Assembly: GCA_016699405.1 (NCBI GenBank)
Contig: CP064972.1
Coordinates: 4,743,501-4,807,500, forward strand
Origin: Holophagales bacterium
Lineage (GTDB): Bacteria; Acidobacteriota; Thermoanaerobaculia; Multivoradales; JAGPDF01
Length of the DNA stretch: 64,000 nt
Direction of reading: 5' to 3'
The notes beneath the pieces were generated by a model, which worked only from the letters and a program-made list of their open reading frames with translations, was not told the DNA's origin and did no database searches. This document shows, in pieces, positions 57,239 through 64,000 of the stretch (position 1 is the stretch's first letter; every line of letters begins with the position of its first letter). A program made the position numbers and the translations under genes.

Positions 57239-58390
57239 ATGCTCAACGTCTTCGTCCCCAAGGAAAGCCGCCCTGGCGAGCGCCGCGTCGCCGCCTCCCC
57301 CGACAGCGTCAAGCGGATGGTCAAGGCCGGGTTGGCCGTCCATCTCGAATCCGGTGCCGGCGACGCCGCCGGCCTGCTCGACGAGGCCTTCGTCAAGGTC
57401 GGTGCCCGCATCGCCGCCGATCCGGGAGAGATGTGGCGCAGCGCCGACGTGGTGCTGAAGGTCGCCCCGCTCGGCGCCAACCACGCCCTGGGGATCAACG
57501 AGATCGAGGCGCTCAAGCCGGGAGCCGTGCTGATCGGCTTCCTCGACCCGTTCAACCTGGCCGTGGTGCGCCGCTACACCGAGCGCCGCACGACGACGCT
57601 CTCGATGGAGCTGATCCCGCGCATCACCCGCGCCCAGGAGATGGACGCGCTCTCGTCGCAGGCCTCGATCGCCGGCTACCGCGCCGTGCTGCTCGCTGCC
57701 ACCCGGGTCGGCAAGTACTTCCCGTTGATGACGACCGCCGCCGGCACCATCCCGCCGGCGCGCGTCGTCGTGCTCGGCGCCGGCGTCGCCGGGTTGCAGG
57801 CCATCGCGACCGCCAAGCGGCTCGGCTCGGTGGTCGAGGTCTCGGACGTCCGTCCGGCGGTCAAGGAGCAGGTCGAGTCGCTCGGCGGCCGCTTCATCGA
57901 CCTGACGATCGGCGAGTCCGGCGAAGGCGCCGGCGGCTACGCCAAGGAGCTTTCGGCCGACGCCCTGGCCCAGCAGCGCGAGATCCTCACCCGCCACCTG
58001 GCGCAGGCCGACGTCGTCATCACCACCGCCCAGGTGCCCGGCAAGTCCGCGCCGATCCTCATCACCAAGGCGATGCTCGAGGCGATGAAGCCGGGCGCGG
58101 TGCTGGTCGACCTCGCCGCCGAGCGCGGCGGCAACTGCGAAGTGACCCGCGCCGACGAGGAGGTCGTCCACCGCGGCGTCCTGGTGCTCGGGCCGACCAA
58201 CCTCGCCGCCGGCATGGCCACCGACGCCAGCATTCTCTTCGCCCGCAACGTCGTCAGCCTGCTGCTCCACTTCGTCAAGGAAGGCGAGCTGCGGATCGAC
58301 GTCGCCGACGAGATCCTGCGCGAGGCGCTGCTCACCCACCAGGGCCAGGTCGTCAACCCGGCCGTCCTGGCACGCGTGCAGGCCGGCTAG
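57239..58390 (+). CDS. pntAA: NAD(P) transhydrogenase subunit alpha, domain I (PntAA type)
   Basis: Encodes 383 aa. The N-terminus FVPKESRPGERRVAASPDSVKRMVKAGL and the dinucleotide-binding GAGVAGLQAIATAKRLGSVVEVSDVRPAVKEQVESLGG match the soluble dI component, as do LIPRITRAQEMDALSSQASIAGYRAVLL and VDLAAERGGNCE. It ends at the dI C-terminus with no membrane part, so it is the split alpha-1 form. The partner subunits (PntAB and PntB), normally adjacent, are not here. Alone it could bind NAD(H) but not translocate protons. Alanine dehydrogenase shares the fold but lacks this RITRAQ region. Confidence 0.9.
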   Translation: MLNVFVPKESRPGERRVAASPDSVKRMVKAGLAVHLESGAGDAAGLLDEAFVKVGARIAADPGEMWRSADVVLKVAPLGANHALGINEIEALKPGAVLIGFLDPFNLAVVRRYTERRTTTLSMELIPRITRAQEMDALSSQASIAGYRAVLLAATRVGKYFPLMTTAAGTIPPARVVVLGAGVAGLQAIATAKRLGSVVEVSDVRPAVKEQVESLGGRFIDLTIGESGEGAGGYAKELSADALAQQREILTRHLAQADVVITTAQVPGKSAPILITKAMLEAMKPGAVLVDLAAERGGNCEVTRADEEVVHRGVLVLGPTNLAAGMATDASILFARNVVSLLLHFVKEGELRIDVADEILREALLTHQGQVVNPAVLARVQAG

Positions 58391-58423
58391 CCCCGCCCCT
58401 TTCTTCTTCTTCCCGCCTCCGGC

Positions 58424-58429
58424 TATGCT
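58424..58429 (+). promoter_or_regulatory. TATGCT -10-like hexamer before the GCS2-CBS gene
   Basis: TATGCT lies 25 nt before the ATG at 58454, with TTCTTC 17 nt upstream as a poor -35 candidate in a pyrimidine-rich stretch. The spacing between start site and the GGAGG-like ribosome binding site (CGGAGGCTGCC) is reasonable. A related TATGCT lies before sufT (35474). Confidence 0.3.
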
Positions 58430-58453
58430 CGCGCGGCATCGCCGGAGGCTGCC

Positions 58454-60361
58454 ATGGGCGAACACGACGTCCGCGAGCTCGACGCCGAGCGGCTGCGCGA
58501 TTTCACGCGCCGACTGCTCGCCGATCTGCGCGCCCTCGAGCTGCTGCTCGAACACGGGTTCATCGAGAAGGGCGTGCGCCGCATCGGCGCCGAGCAGGAG
58601 CTCTTCCTGGTCGACAAGCGGTGGCGCCCGGCGCCGCTCGCCGTCGAGATGATGGAGCAGATCGGCGACGACCACTACACGACCGAGCTCGCCCGCTTCA
58701 ACCTCGAGTTCAACACCGACCCGATGACGTTCGGCGGCGACTGTCTGCGCCGCATGGAACGCCAGATGAACGAGCTCCTCGCCAAGGGGCGCGAGGCAGC
58801 CGACGCCCTGGGCATCGAGCTGGCGATGATCGGCATCCTGCCGACGCTCGAGAAGTCCGACCTCTCGCTCGCCAACATGACGCCGAAGCCGCGCTACTTC
58901 GCGCTCAACGACGCGATGAAGCGGCTGCGCGGCAGCGACTACGAGTTCTACATCAAGGGCCTCGACGAGCTGATCGTCAGCCACGACTCGGTGATGGTCG
59001 AGGCCTGCAACACCAGCTTCCAGGCGCACTACCAGGTCGGCCCGGACGAGTTCGTCGAGCTCTACAACCTCACCCAGGCGCTCGCCGCCCCGGTGCTCGC
59101 CGGCGCCTGCAACTCGCCGCTCCTCTTCGGCAAGCGGCTCTGGCGCGAGACCCGCATCGCCCTCTTCCAGCAGTCGGTCGACCACCGGGCGGCAACCCCG
59201 CACCTGCGCGAGCAGGCGCCGCGCGTCTCCTTCGGCCGGCACTGGGTCGACGGCTCGGTGCTCGAGATCTTCCGCGAGGACATCGCCCGCTTCCGCGTGC
59301 TGCTCTCGGCCGAGATCGACGAAGACCCGTTCGCCATGATCCGCGCCAACCAGATCCCCAATCTCAAGGCGCTGCGGCTGCACAACGGGACGATCTACCG
59401 CTGGACGCGACCCTGCTACGGCATCCTCGGCGACAAGGCGCACCTGCGGATCGAGAACCGCATCCTGCCCGCCGGCCCGAGCATCCTCGACGAGGTGGCC
59501 AACGCCGCCTTCTGGTTCGGTCTGCTCGCCGGCGGCAGCCGCCACTACGGCGACATCCGCCGCGAGCTCGATTTCGACGCCGCGCAGGAGAACTTCATGG
59601 CGGCGGCACGGCTGGGGATGCGCGCCCAGCTCACCTGGCCGGGGCGCGCCAACGTCTCGGCGATCGACCTCATCCTCGAGGAGCTGCTGCCGCTCGCCCG
59701 CGAAGGGCTGAAGACGAAGGAGATCGCGAGCGAGGACATCGACCGCTATCTCGGCGTGATCGAGGAGCGGGTCCGGACCAAGCGCAGCGGCTCGCAGTGG
59801 CAGCTCGACTCGCTCGCCGCGATGAAGGACCAGGGGCTCAAGGCCGAGCGGCTGGCGGCCATCACTGCCGGCGCCGTGGCGCGGCAGAAGCAGGGCGATC
59901 CGGGTCACCTCTGGCCGGTCGCGCGTCTGGAAGAGGCGGGCGGCTGGGAGAAGCACTTCTCGCGCGTCGAGCAGTTCATGACCACCGACCTCTTCACCGT
60001 CGGCCCCGAGGACGTCATCGACCTCGTCGCCGCGGTGATGGACTGGAAGCGCATCCGCTACGTGCCGGTCGAGGACGCGCACCATCACCTGCTCGGCCTG
60101 GTGACCCACCGCCAGCTCCTGCGCCTGATCTCGCAGCCCGGCAAGGGACCGGGGGCCACCGTGCCGGTGCAGGAGGTGATGAAGCGCGACGTGCAGGTAG
60201 CGACGCCCGAGATGTCGGCGCTCGAGGCCATCCGGCTGATGCGGCAGCACCGCGTCGGCTGCCTGCCCGTGGTGCAGGAGGAGAAGCTCGTCGGCATCGT
60301 CACCGAGAACGACTTCCTCGGCGTCGCCGGCCAGTTGCTCGAGGACGAGCTGAGCCACTGA
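58454..60361 (+). CDS. Glutamate-cysteine ligase (GCS2)-like protein fused to a CBS pair
   Basis: Encodes 635 aa. Residues about 35-430 belong to the GCS2 family: RRIGAEQELFLVDKRW and ELARFNLEFNTDP carry the metal/glutamate-binding acidic residues, HLRIENRILPAGPSILDEVANAAFW the C-terminal signature. Residues about 505-632 form two CBS motifs (VEQFMTTDLFTVGPEDVIDL and VQEVMKRDVQVATPEMSALE), which usually sense adenosyl ligands. So a carboxylate-amine ligase reaction under nucleotide control is likely. GCS2 proteins include plant-type gamma-glutamylcysteine ligases and YbdK-type ligases of weak or other activity; which applies is open. CGGAGGCTGCC precedes the ATG. Confidence 0.85.
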   Translation: MGEHDVRELDAERLRDFTRRLLADLRALELLLEHGFIEKGVRRIGAEQELFLVDKRWRPAPLAVEMMEQIGDDHYTTELARFNLEFNTDPMTFGGDCLRRMERQMNELLAKGREAADALGIELAMIGILPTLEKSDLSLANMTPKPRYFALNDAMKRLRGSDYEFYIKGLDELIVSHDSVMVEACNTSFQAHYQVGPDEFVELYNLTQALAAPVLAGACNSPLLFGKRLWRETRIALFQQSVDHRAATPHLREQAPRVSFGRHWVDGSVLEIFREDIARFRVLLSAEIDEDPFAMIRANQIPNLKALRLHNGTIYRWTRPCYGILGDKAHLRIENRILPAGPSILDEVANAAFWFGLLAGGSRHYGDIRRELDFDAAQENFMAAARLGMRAQLTWPGRANVSAIDLILEELLPLAREGLKTKEIASEDIDRYLGVIEERVRTKRSGSQWQLDSLAAMKDQGLKAERLAAITAGAVARQKQGDPGHLWPVARLEEAGGWEKHFSRVEQFMTTDLFTVGPEDVIDLVAAVMDWKRIRYVPVEDAHHHLLGLVTHRQLLRLISQPGKGPGATVPVQEVMKRDVQVATPEMSALEAIRLMRQHRVGCLPVVQEEKLVGIVTENDFLGVAGQLLEDELSH

Positions 60362-60511
60362 TTCGCCGTCGTCGCCGCGGTTCGTCGCGAGGCACTGCCG
60401 ATGGCCGCGGCAGCCCGCGACCGCGGCGGGCGCGCGCCTCCTCTCGACGCCATCGCACCGCCCCCGCGGGCGCCCCTTGCCCCTCGCCCCGCGAGCTGGC
60501 ACGCTCGCCCC

Positions 60512-62287
60512 GTGAGCTCGCGACCCTCCTCTCCGAGATTCCCCTTCCGCCGCGTCGTCGCCGGCGTCCTCGTCGCCGCCGCACCGCTCCTTCTCGCCTC
60601 CACGCTCCTCGCCGCGGATCCTCCGGCACCGCACGGTCGCGGCGGCGCGGTGGCCTCCGACGAACCCCTCGCCACGGAGGTCGGCCTCGCCATCCTGCGT
60701 GACGGCGGCAACGCGGTCGACGCCGCCGTGGCGACCGCCCTGGCGCTCGCGGTGGTGCACCCGGAGGCCGGCAACCTGCTCGGTGGCGGCTTCGCGGTGG
60801 TGCGCGTCGGCGGCGAGCTCGCGGCGCTCGACTTCCGCGAGACCGGCCCCGCGGCGGCCACGGCGACGATGTACCTCGACGCGCGCGGCCAGCCGCGCCC
60901 GGGAGCCTCGACCGTCGGGCCGCTCGCCGCGGGGGTGCCCGGCACGCCAACCGGTCTCGCCGAGCTCCACCGGCGCTTCGGAAAGCTCGCCTGGGGCGCC
61001 GTGGTCGCTCCCGCCGAGCGGCTGGCCCGCGGCGGGTTCGCGCTCAGCCGCCGCACCGCGCGCTCGCTCGAGAGGAGCCGCGAGCTGCTCGCCCGCTTCC
61101 CCAGCGCCAGCGAGGTCTGGCTGCCGGGCGGCGCGCCGCTCGCCGCGGGGAGCGCCGTGCAGCTCCCCGCGCTTGCCGACACGCTCGCCGACTACGCGCG
61201 ACGCGGCGCGGTCGCGCTCACCGAAGGACCGCGCGCCGCGGCGATCGTGGCCGCGTCCTCGCGACAGGGCGGCATCCTCACCGCGACCGATCTCGCCGCG
61301 TACCGCCCGGCCTGGCGCGAGCCGTTGCGCTTCGAGCGGCTCGGCTGGTCGTTCGTCACCATGCCGCTCCCCTCCTCCGGCGGCATCGTCCTCGGCGAGG
61401 CGCTCGCGCTGCTCGAACGTACCGGCTGGACGCAGGAGCCGCACGGCGGCGCCGAGCGCGCCCACCGCTTCGCCGAGGCCTACCGCCGCGCCTTCGCCGA
61501 TCGCTTCCTGCTCGGCGACCCGGCGAGCACGCGGGCGAACGTCGCCGAGCTGCTCGCTCCCGACTGGCTCGACCGTCGCGCCGCCGGCGTCGACCGCCAG
61601 CGGGCGACGCCCTCGGCGCTCGTCCAGCCCTACCCCCAAGCCGCACCGGTCACGGCACCGGCGCCGGGAGCGCCGGCGAGCGAGAGCGGGCGCGAGCCGA
61701 CGGAGACGACGCACCTCTCGGTCGTCGACGGCGACGGCAACCTCGTCGCGCTCACCACGACGCTCAACGAGCTCTTCGGCTGCGGGCTCTTCGTCGCCGA
61801 GGTCGGAGCGTTCCTCAACAACGAGATGGACGACTTCACCGCCGCTCCGGGCCGCCCGAACACCTACGGCATCATCCAGGGCGAGGCCAACCGCGTCGCC
61901 GCCGGGCACCGCATGCTCTCGTCGATGAGCCCGACGCTGGCGCTCCACGGCAGCGAAGCGATCGTCCTCGGCGGCCGCGGCGGCTCGCGCATCGCCACCG
62001 CCACCGCGCAGGTGCTGCTCTCGCTCCTCGTCGACGGCGACGAGCTCCAGGCCGCGGTCGACCGCCCGCGCCTGCACCACCAGTGGCTCCCCGACCGCCT
62101 CGAAGCGGAGACCGACGCCCTCTCCCCCGAAACCCGCGCCGACCTCGAACGCCGCGGCCACGCCCTCGTCCCCGCCACCTCGACCGCCAAAGTCAACGCC
62201 GTCCGCCTCCTCCCCGACGGCACCCTCACCGCCGCCGCCGACCCCCGCGGCCCCGGCGGCGCCGGCGTCGTGCGGCCGTTGCCCTGA
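60512..62287 (+). CDS. ggt: Gamma-glutamyltransferase, exported
   Basis: Encodes 591 aa from GTG 60512, which puts a signal segment (RRVVAGVLVAAAPLLLASTLLAA) at the N-terminus; the frame is open to 60401 but that stretch is not family-like. The autoprocessing nucleophile Thr lies in ETTHLSVVDGDGN (about residue 400), and GGRGGSRIATATAQV is the oxyanion/substrate motif. Early signatures GGAVASDEPLATEVGLAILRDGG and GNLLGGGFAVVRV are present. It transfers or hydrolyses gamma-glutamyl groups in the periplasm. It follows the GCS2-CBS gene by 150 nt on the same strand; both handle gamma-glutamyl compounds. Confidence 0.92.
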   Translation: MSSRPSSPRFPFRRVVAGVLVAAAPLLLASTLLAADPPAPHGRGGAVASDEPLATEVGLAILRDGGNAVDAAVATALALAVVHPEAGNLLGGGFAVVRVGGELAALDFRETGPAAATATMYLDARGQPRPGASTVGPLAAGVPGTPTGLAELHRRFGKLAWGAVVAPAERLARGGFALSRRTARSLERSRELLARFPSASEVWLPGGAPLAAGSAVQLPALADTLADYARRGAVALTEGPRAAAIVAASSRQGGILTATDLAAYRPAWREPLRFERLGWSFVTMPLPSSGGIVLGEALALLERTGWTQEPHGGAERAHRFAEAYRRAFADRFLLGDPASTRANVAELLAPDWLDRRAAGVDRQRATPSALVQPYPQAAPVTAPAPGAPASESGREPTETTHLSVVDGDGNLVALTTTLNELFGCGLFVAEVGAFLNNEMDDFTAAPGRPNTYGIIQGEANRVAAGHRMLSSMSPTLALHGSEAIVLGGRGGSRIATATAQVLLSLLVDGDELQAAVDRPRLHHQWLPDRLEAETDALSPETRADLERRGHALVPATSTAKVNAVRLLPDGTLTAAADPRGPGGAGVVRPLP

Positions 62288-62338
62288 GACAGCCCAGCGA
62301 AGCGATCGGCTTCGCGACCGAACAACGACAGGGGCCGG

Positions 62339-62420
62339 CTGACGAAAGGGGACCCGCTGACGAAAGGGGACAGGCTTCAGCCTGCTGACGACAGGGGACA
62401 GGCTTCAGCCTGTCCCCGCC
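62339..62420. repeat. Cluster of REP-like palindromic units
   Basis: Three consecutive units begin CTGACGA: a partial one at 62339-62354, one at 62357-62384, and a full one at 62385-62420. The full unit holds the palindrome GGGGACAGGCT/AGCCTGTCCCC (62394-62417, 2-nt centre) and ends in GCC. The same unit recurs at 62882 and 63637. They lie directly after ggt. Confidence 0.75.
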
Positions 62421-62617
62421 ATCGATCCAATCTCCCGTTCTCCCTCGAGCAAGCAGCGGCGCACTGGCAGACACACCACGCCCGCGTTCGCCCAACCCCG
62501 CTGCGAGTTGCTGAGCGATCGACTTGTCGATGGTGGCGCGCAGGCCAAGCAGAGTGGAGCCGAGACGTTGCTCGGCGATCCATGAACGAGAGGCGGATCC
62601 CGCTCGCCCGCGAGAGA
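62421..62617. other. Gene-free stretch after the REP cluster
   Basis: Apart from the REP cluster, the 330-nt gap between ggt and the next small ORF holds no convincing gene. Short open frames here read through the repeats and lack ribosome binding sites or family features. Confidence 0.5.
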
Positions 62618-62821
62618 CTACCGGTCCTCGGAGGGGGGCTCCGCCCCCGGCAGCGGTGCAGAGCGTCGTTCGGGCAGCCCGTCCGCCGCGAGCGTCGCCC
62701 GCACCAACGGCTTCAGCCCTGGGTACAACGCTCGCATCTCGGGAGAAAGCGCCTCCACGAAGCGGGGATCGTCCAGATCCTCGAGAGCCTCCACTCGGAA
62801 CGGCTTCTCTGACGACGCCAT
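62618..62821 (-). CDS. Small hypothetical protein (67 aa), possibly a remnant
   Basis: Encodes 67 aa (FRVEALEDLDDPRFVEALSP, YPGLKPLVRATLAADGLP). Codon-like GC pattern is plausible for the first 50 residues, but the C-terminal tail is encoded by a GC-rich inverted repeat (GGGGGC/GCCCCC, 62634-62648), so its end may have been altered by a repeat insertion. No Shine-Dalgarno is seen before the ATG and no family is recognised. It may be a decayed gene or not expressed. Confidence 0.35.
   Translation of the reverse strand: MASSEKPFRVEALEDLDDPRFVEALSPEMRALYPGLKPLVRATLAADGLPERRSAPLPGAEPPSEDR
62634..62648. repeat. Short GC-rich inverted repeat
   Basis: GGGGGC and GCCCCC are separated by TCC, forming a perfect 6-bp stem at the 3' part of the small hypothetical gene. 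Confidence 0.5.
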
Positions 62822-62881
62822 CGCGACGAGGGTACGCTTCGCCTGAAGCGCCCGTCAAACCCTGCCGCCAAGCTCTCGACA

Positions 62882-62905
62882 GGGGACAGGCTTCAGCCCG
62901 TCCCC
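62882..62905. repeat. REP-like palindrome, single copy upstream of mntA
   Basis: The 24-nt palindrome recurs with one change (T to C in the right arm) and is followed by GCC as in the other copies. It lies 90 nt before the mntA start and, with the copy after hepT, brackets the toxin-antitoxin pair. Confidence 0.75.
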
Positions 62906-62994
62906 GCCACCCGCTCTCCCGTTCTCCCTTGGATACGGAACGGCTGCGGCAGCGCGCGTTTCCGACAAGGGAGGACCTGAGCGAGAATCGGCCC

Positions 62995-63309
62995 ATGCGA
63001 GAGAGCCCCTTGATCGATTCGAGGATGCCCGAGCTCCGAGCCCTCTGCGCTCGGTTCGGCGTGGCGAGGCTGCGGCTCTTCGGGTCGGCGGCCATGGGCG
63101 GATTCGACCCCGCGACCAGCGACCTGGATTTCCTCGTCGAGCTGGGGCCGGTCGAAGGCATGAGCCGCTTCCAGCAGTTCATGGGGTTGAAGCTCGCGCT
63201 GCAGGATCTGTTTGGAAGGCCGGTGGACCTCATCTCCGCCCGAGCCGTTCGCGGCCCCGCGTTCCGCCACTCGCTCGAAAGCGCGTCGATCGATCTCTAT
63301 GCTGCCTGA
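62995..63309 (+). CDS. mntA: MntA-type antitoxin, minimal nucleotidyltransferase
   Basis: Encodes 104 aa from ATG 62995. The MNT core is present: RLRLFGSAAMGGFDPATSDLDFLVEL, that is GS followed by D-x-D at the usual distance, with a third acidic residue in the GRPVDLISA strand. It is the size of MNT antitoxins. In the known type VII MntA-HepT pairs the antitoxin AMPylates a Tyr of the HEPN toxin. The hepT start overlaps its stop by 11 nt, so both are made together. A possible GGGAGGACC precedes it by about 20 nt, somewhat far for a ribosome binding site. Confidence 0.88.
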   Translation: MRESPLIDSRMPELRALCARFGVARLRLFGSAAMGGFDPATSDLDFLVELGPVEGMSRFQQFMGLKLALQDLFGRPVDLISARAVRGPAFRHSLESASIDLYAA

Positions 63310-63640
63310 GAGCCGATCCGCTCTCGAGAAGGTCGTCGAGCTCGCTGCGCTCCTCGACGATCGCATCGCCGGCCGCTCGCTGCCCGACTACGAGAACGAC
63401 GGCGACCTTCAAGCCATCGCCGAGCGGCACCTCATCACCATCGGCGAGGCTCTCGCCCGCGTGGCACGAAAGGACCCGGCCCTCTTCGCGCAGCTCCCCG
63501 AGGGTCGCGAAGTCGTCGACTTCCGCAACGTGCTGGTGCACGGCTACGACATCATCGACCAAGAGGTCGTCTGGTCGGCCCTCACGCAGGACCTGCAGCG
63601 GCTGGCCGCCGCGGCGCGCGCGCTCCTTCAGCCCCTCTGA
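63299..63640 (+). CDS. hepT: HepT-type toxin, HEPN domain (DUF86)
   Basis: Encodes 113 aa. The HEPN catalytic motif R-x4-H-x-Y is intact in VVDFRNVLVHGYDII (Arg, His and the AMPylation-target Tyr). The N-terminal half (SALEKVVELAALLDDRIAG) and IAERHLITIGEALARV fit the all-helical DUF86 fold. HEPN toxins are RNases, in some cases acting on tRNA or mRNA. It overlaps mntA by 11 nt. Its stop codon TGA (63638-63640) is part of the CTGACGA start of a REP-like unit, so the repeat appears to have inserted at, or been mobilised with, the 3' end. Confidence 0.88.
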   Translation: MLPESRSALEKVVELAALLDDRIAGRSLPDYENDGDLQAIAERHLITIGEALARVARKDPALFAQLPEGREVVDFRNVLVHGYDIIDQEVVWSALTQDLQRLAAAARALLQPL

Positions 63641-63671
63641 CGAAAGGGGACAGGCTTCAGCCTGTCCCCGC
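63637..63671. repeat. REP-like unit at the hepT stop codon
   Basis: A full unit: CTGACGAAAG, then the 24-nt palindrome at 63646-63669 and GCC. It is identical in the palindrome to the copy at 62394-62417. The hepT stop codon lies in its first four bases. Confidence 0.78.
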
Positions 63672-64000
63672 CGCGACCCGCGCCATCGCGCGCAGTTCAC
63701 CCCCGCCCTGAACAACCGGGCTCCATCGTAGTCCCACCGCCAGTTACCGGTCGATTCCGAGGCAGAAGTACCGCGCAATCAAGCACGTGATCCCCGAGTT
63801 GTCGCAATCCCACCGTCAGTAGCTGGTCGATTCCGAGGCCACCCCTGCAGGTCATTGATTCCATGACCCTTTGCGGCCCCGTTTCGAGTTACCCCCTGAA
63901 ATCGAGGGGTCCGTTCCTGCCAATTCCTGCCATCCGTGGCGTGCCTCCTTCCCACAACCCGTTGATTCCAAGCCGGTTCCGTCGTTCCCATTGACCCCCC
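63672..64000. other. Gene-free right end
   Basis: Apart from a direct repeat pair, no gene is supported. Open frames on the minus strand (for example 63779-63991) have no ribosome binding site, family feature or typical composition. The base composition is lower in GC than the rest, suggesting acquired or decaying DNA. Confidence 0.5.
63726..63839. repeat. Imperfect 38-nt direct repeat, two copies, 76-nt period
   Basis: Copies at 63726-63763 and 63802-63839 differ at about six positions and are most alike at their right end (GGTCGATTCCGAGGC). The 38-nt spacer shows no similarity to them. Two imperfect copies are not enough for a CRISPR array; they could be recombination or transposon-end sites, or remnants of a tandem repeat. 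Confidence 0.6.

Noticed and set aside
60401..60511. ATG at 60401 as the ggt start
   Set aside because: Adds 37 residues without family resemblance before a GTG that directly precedes a good signal peptide.
57107..62161. A 1684-codon open frame on the minus strand
   Set aside because: Antisense to pntAA, GCS2-CBS and ggt. The same GC-driven artefact.
62421..62617. Small gene in the gap after ggt
   Set aside because: Short open frames read through the palindromic repeats and have no Shine-Dalgarno or recognisable family.
63726..63839. CRISPR array
   Set aside because: Only two copies, about six mismatches in 38 nt, no cas genes in the window.
63779..63991. Minus-strand 70-codon open frame at the right end
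   Set aside because: No ribosome binding site or family features; it overlaps the direct repeat.

Overview
The window is a dense, very GC-rich (visibly about 70 %) bacterial chromosome segment with many 4-nt stop/start overlaps. It carries a futalosine-route menaquinone gene (mqnA), a tig-clpP-clpX-lon-engB-rho block, several S9 peptidases, large GT-C type membrane glycosyltransferases and an almost duplicated secreted domain. This is compatible with a Gram-negative soil or sediment bacterium. Acidobacteriota (a Thermoanaerobaculia-like lineage) is my best guess, but it rests on style and gene content only, because no rRNA or other strong phylogenetic marker is present.

Layout. 1-2319: a truncated secreted M14 carboxypeptidase and a membrane glycosyltransferase. 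2349-11424 (all minus strand): tRNA-Lys, tRNA-Leu, tig, clpP, clpX, lon, engB, rho, mqnA, a protein folding and turnover superoperon running into GTPase, Rho and menaquinone genes. 11508-17717: a hypothetical protein, then a plus-strand acyl-CoA cluster with three crotonases, a thiolase, a class-I amidotransferase and a secreted protein. 17928-19624: a Pit phosphate transporter with its DUF47 partner. 19749-22374: a nucleotidyltransferase, an MBL-fold hydrolase and an SDR epimerase. 22446-33065: a cell-surface region with three large glycosyltransferase-like membrane proteins, two secreted proteins sharing one domain, a MerR-type regulator and a sulfatase-superfamily enzyme.

33180-52844 is mostly housekeeping and accessory metabolism: prolyl oligopeptidase, SufT, a zinc-ribbon protein, an HExxH/TPR protein, an S1 protein coupled to a diguanylate cyclase, the Tdh-Kbl threonine-to-glycine pair, a cytochrome c, a GAF-GGDEF-EAL protein, an AI-2E family protein with PPK2, an S9 peptidase, TerC and UppP. 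53053-57216 is a translationally coupled rmlB-rmlA-rmlC-DUF4301 operon for dTDP-sugar synthesis with no rmlD. 57239-62287 holds an isolated transhydrogenase alpha-1 subunit, a GCS2-CBS fusion and gamma-glutamyltransferase.

The right end (62288-64000) is accessory. Palindromic REP-like repeats recur there and bracket an MntA-HepT (type VII) toxin-antitoxin pair, and a 38-nt imperfect direct repeat lies in the final gene-free stretch. The most unusual signals are this repeat-flanked cassette, three TTACAACC repeats at an exact 14-nt period before the sulfatase-superfamily gene, the DUF4301 gene coupled to rmlBAC, and the GCS2-CBS/Ggt pair.
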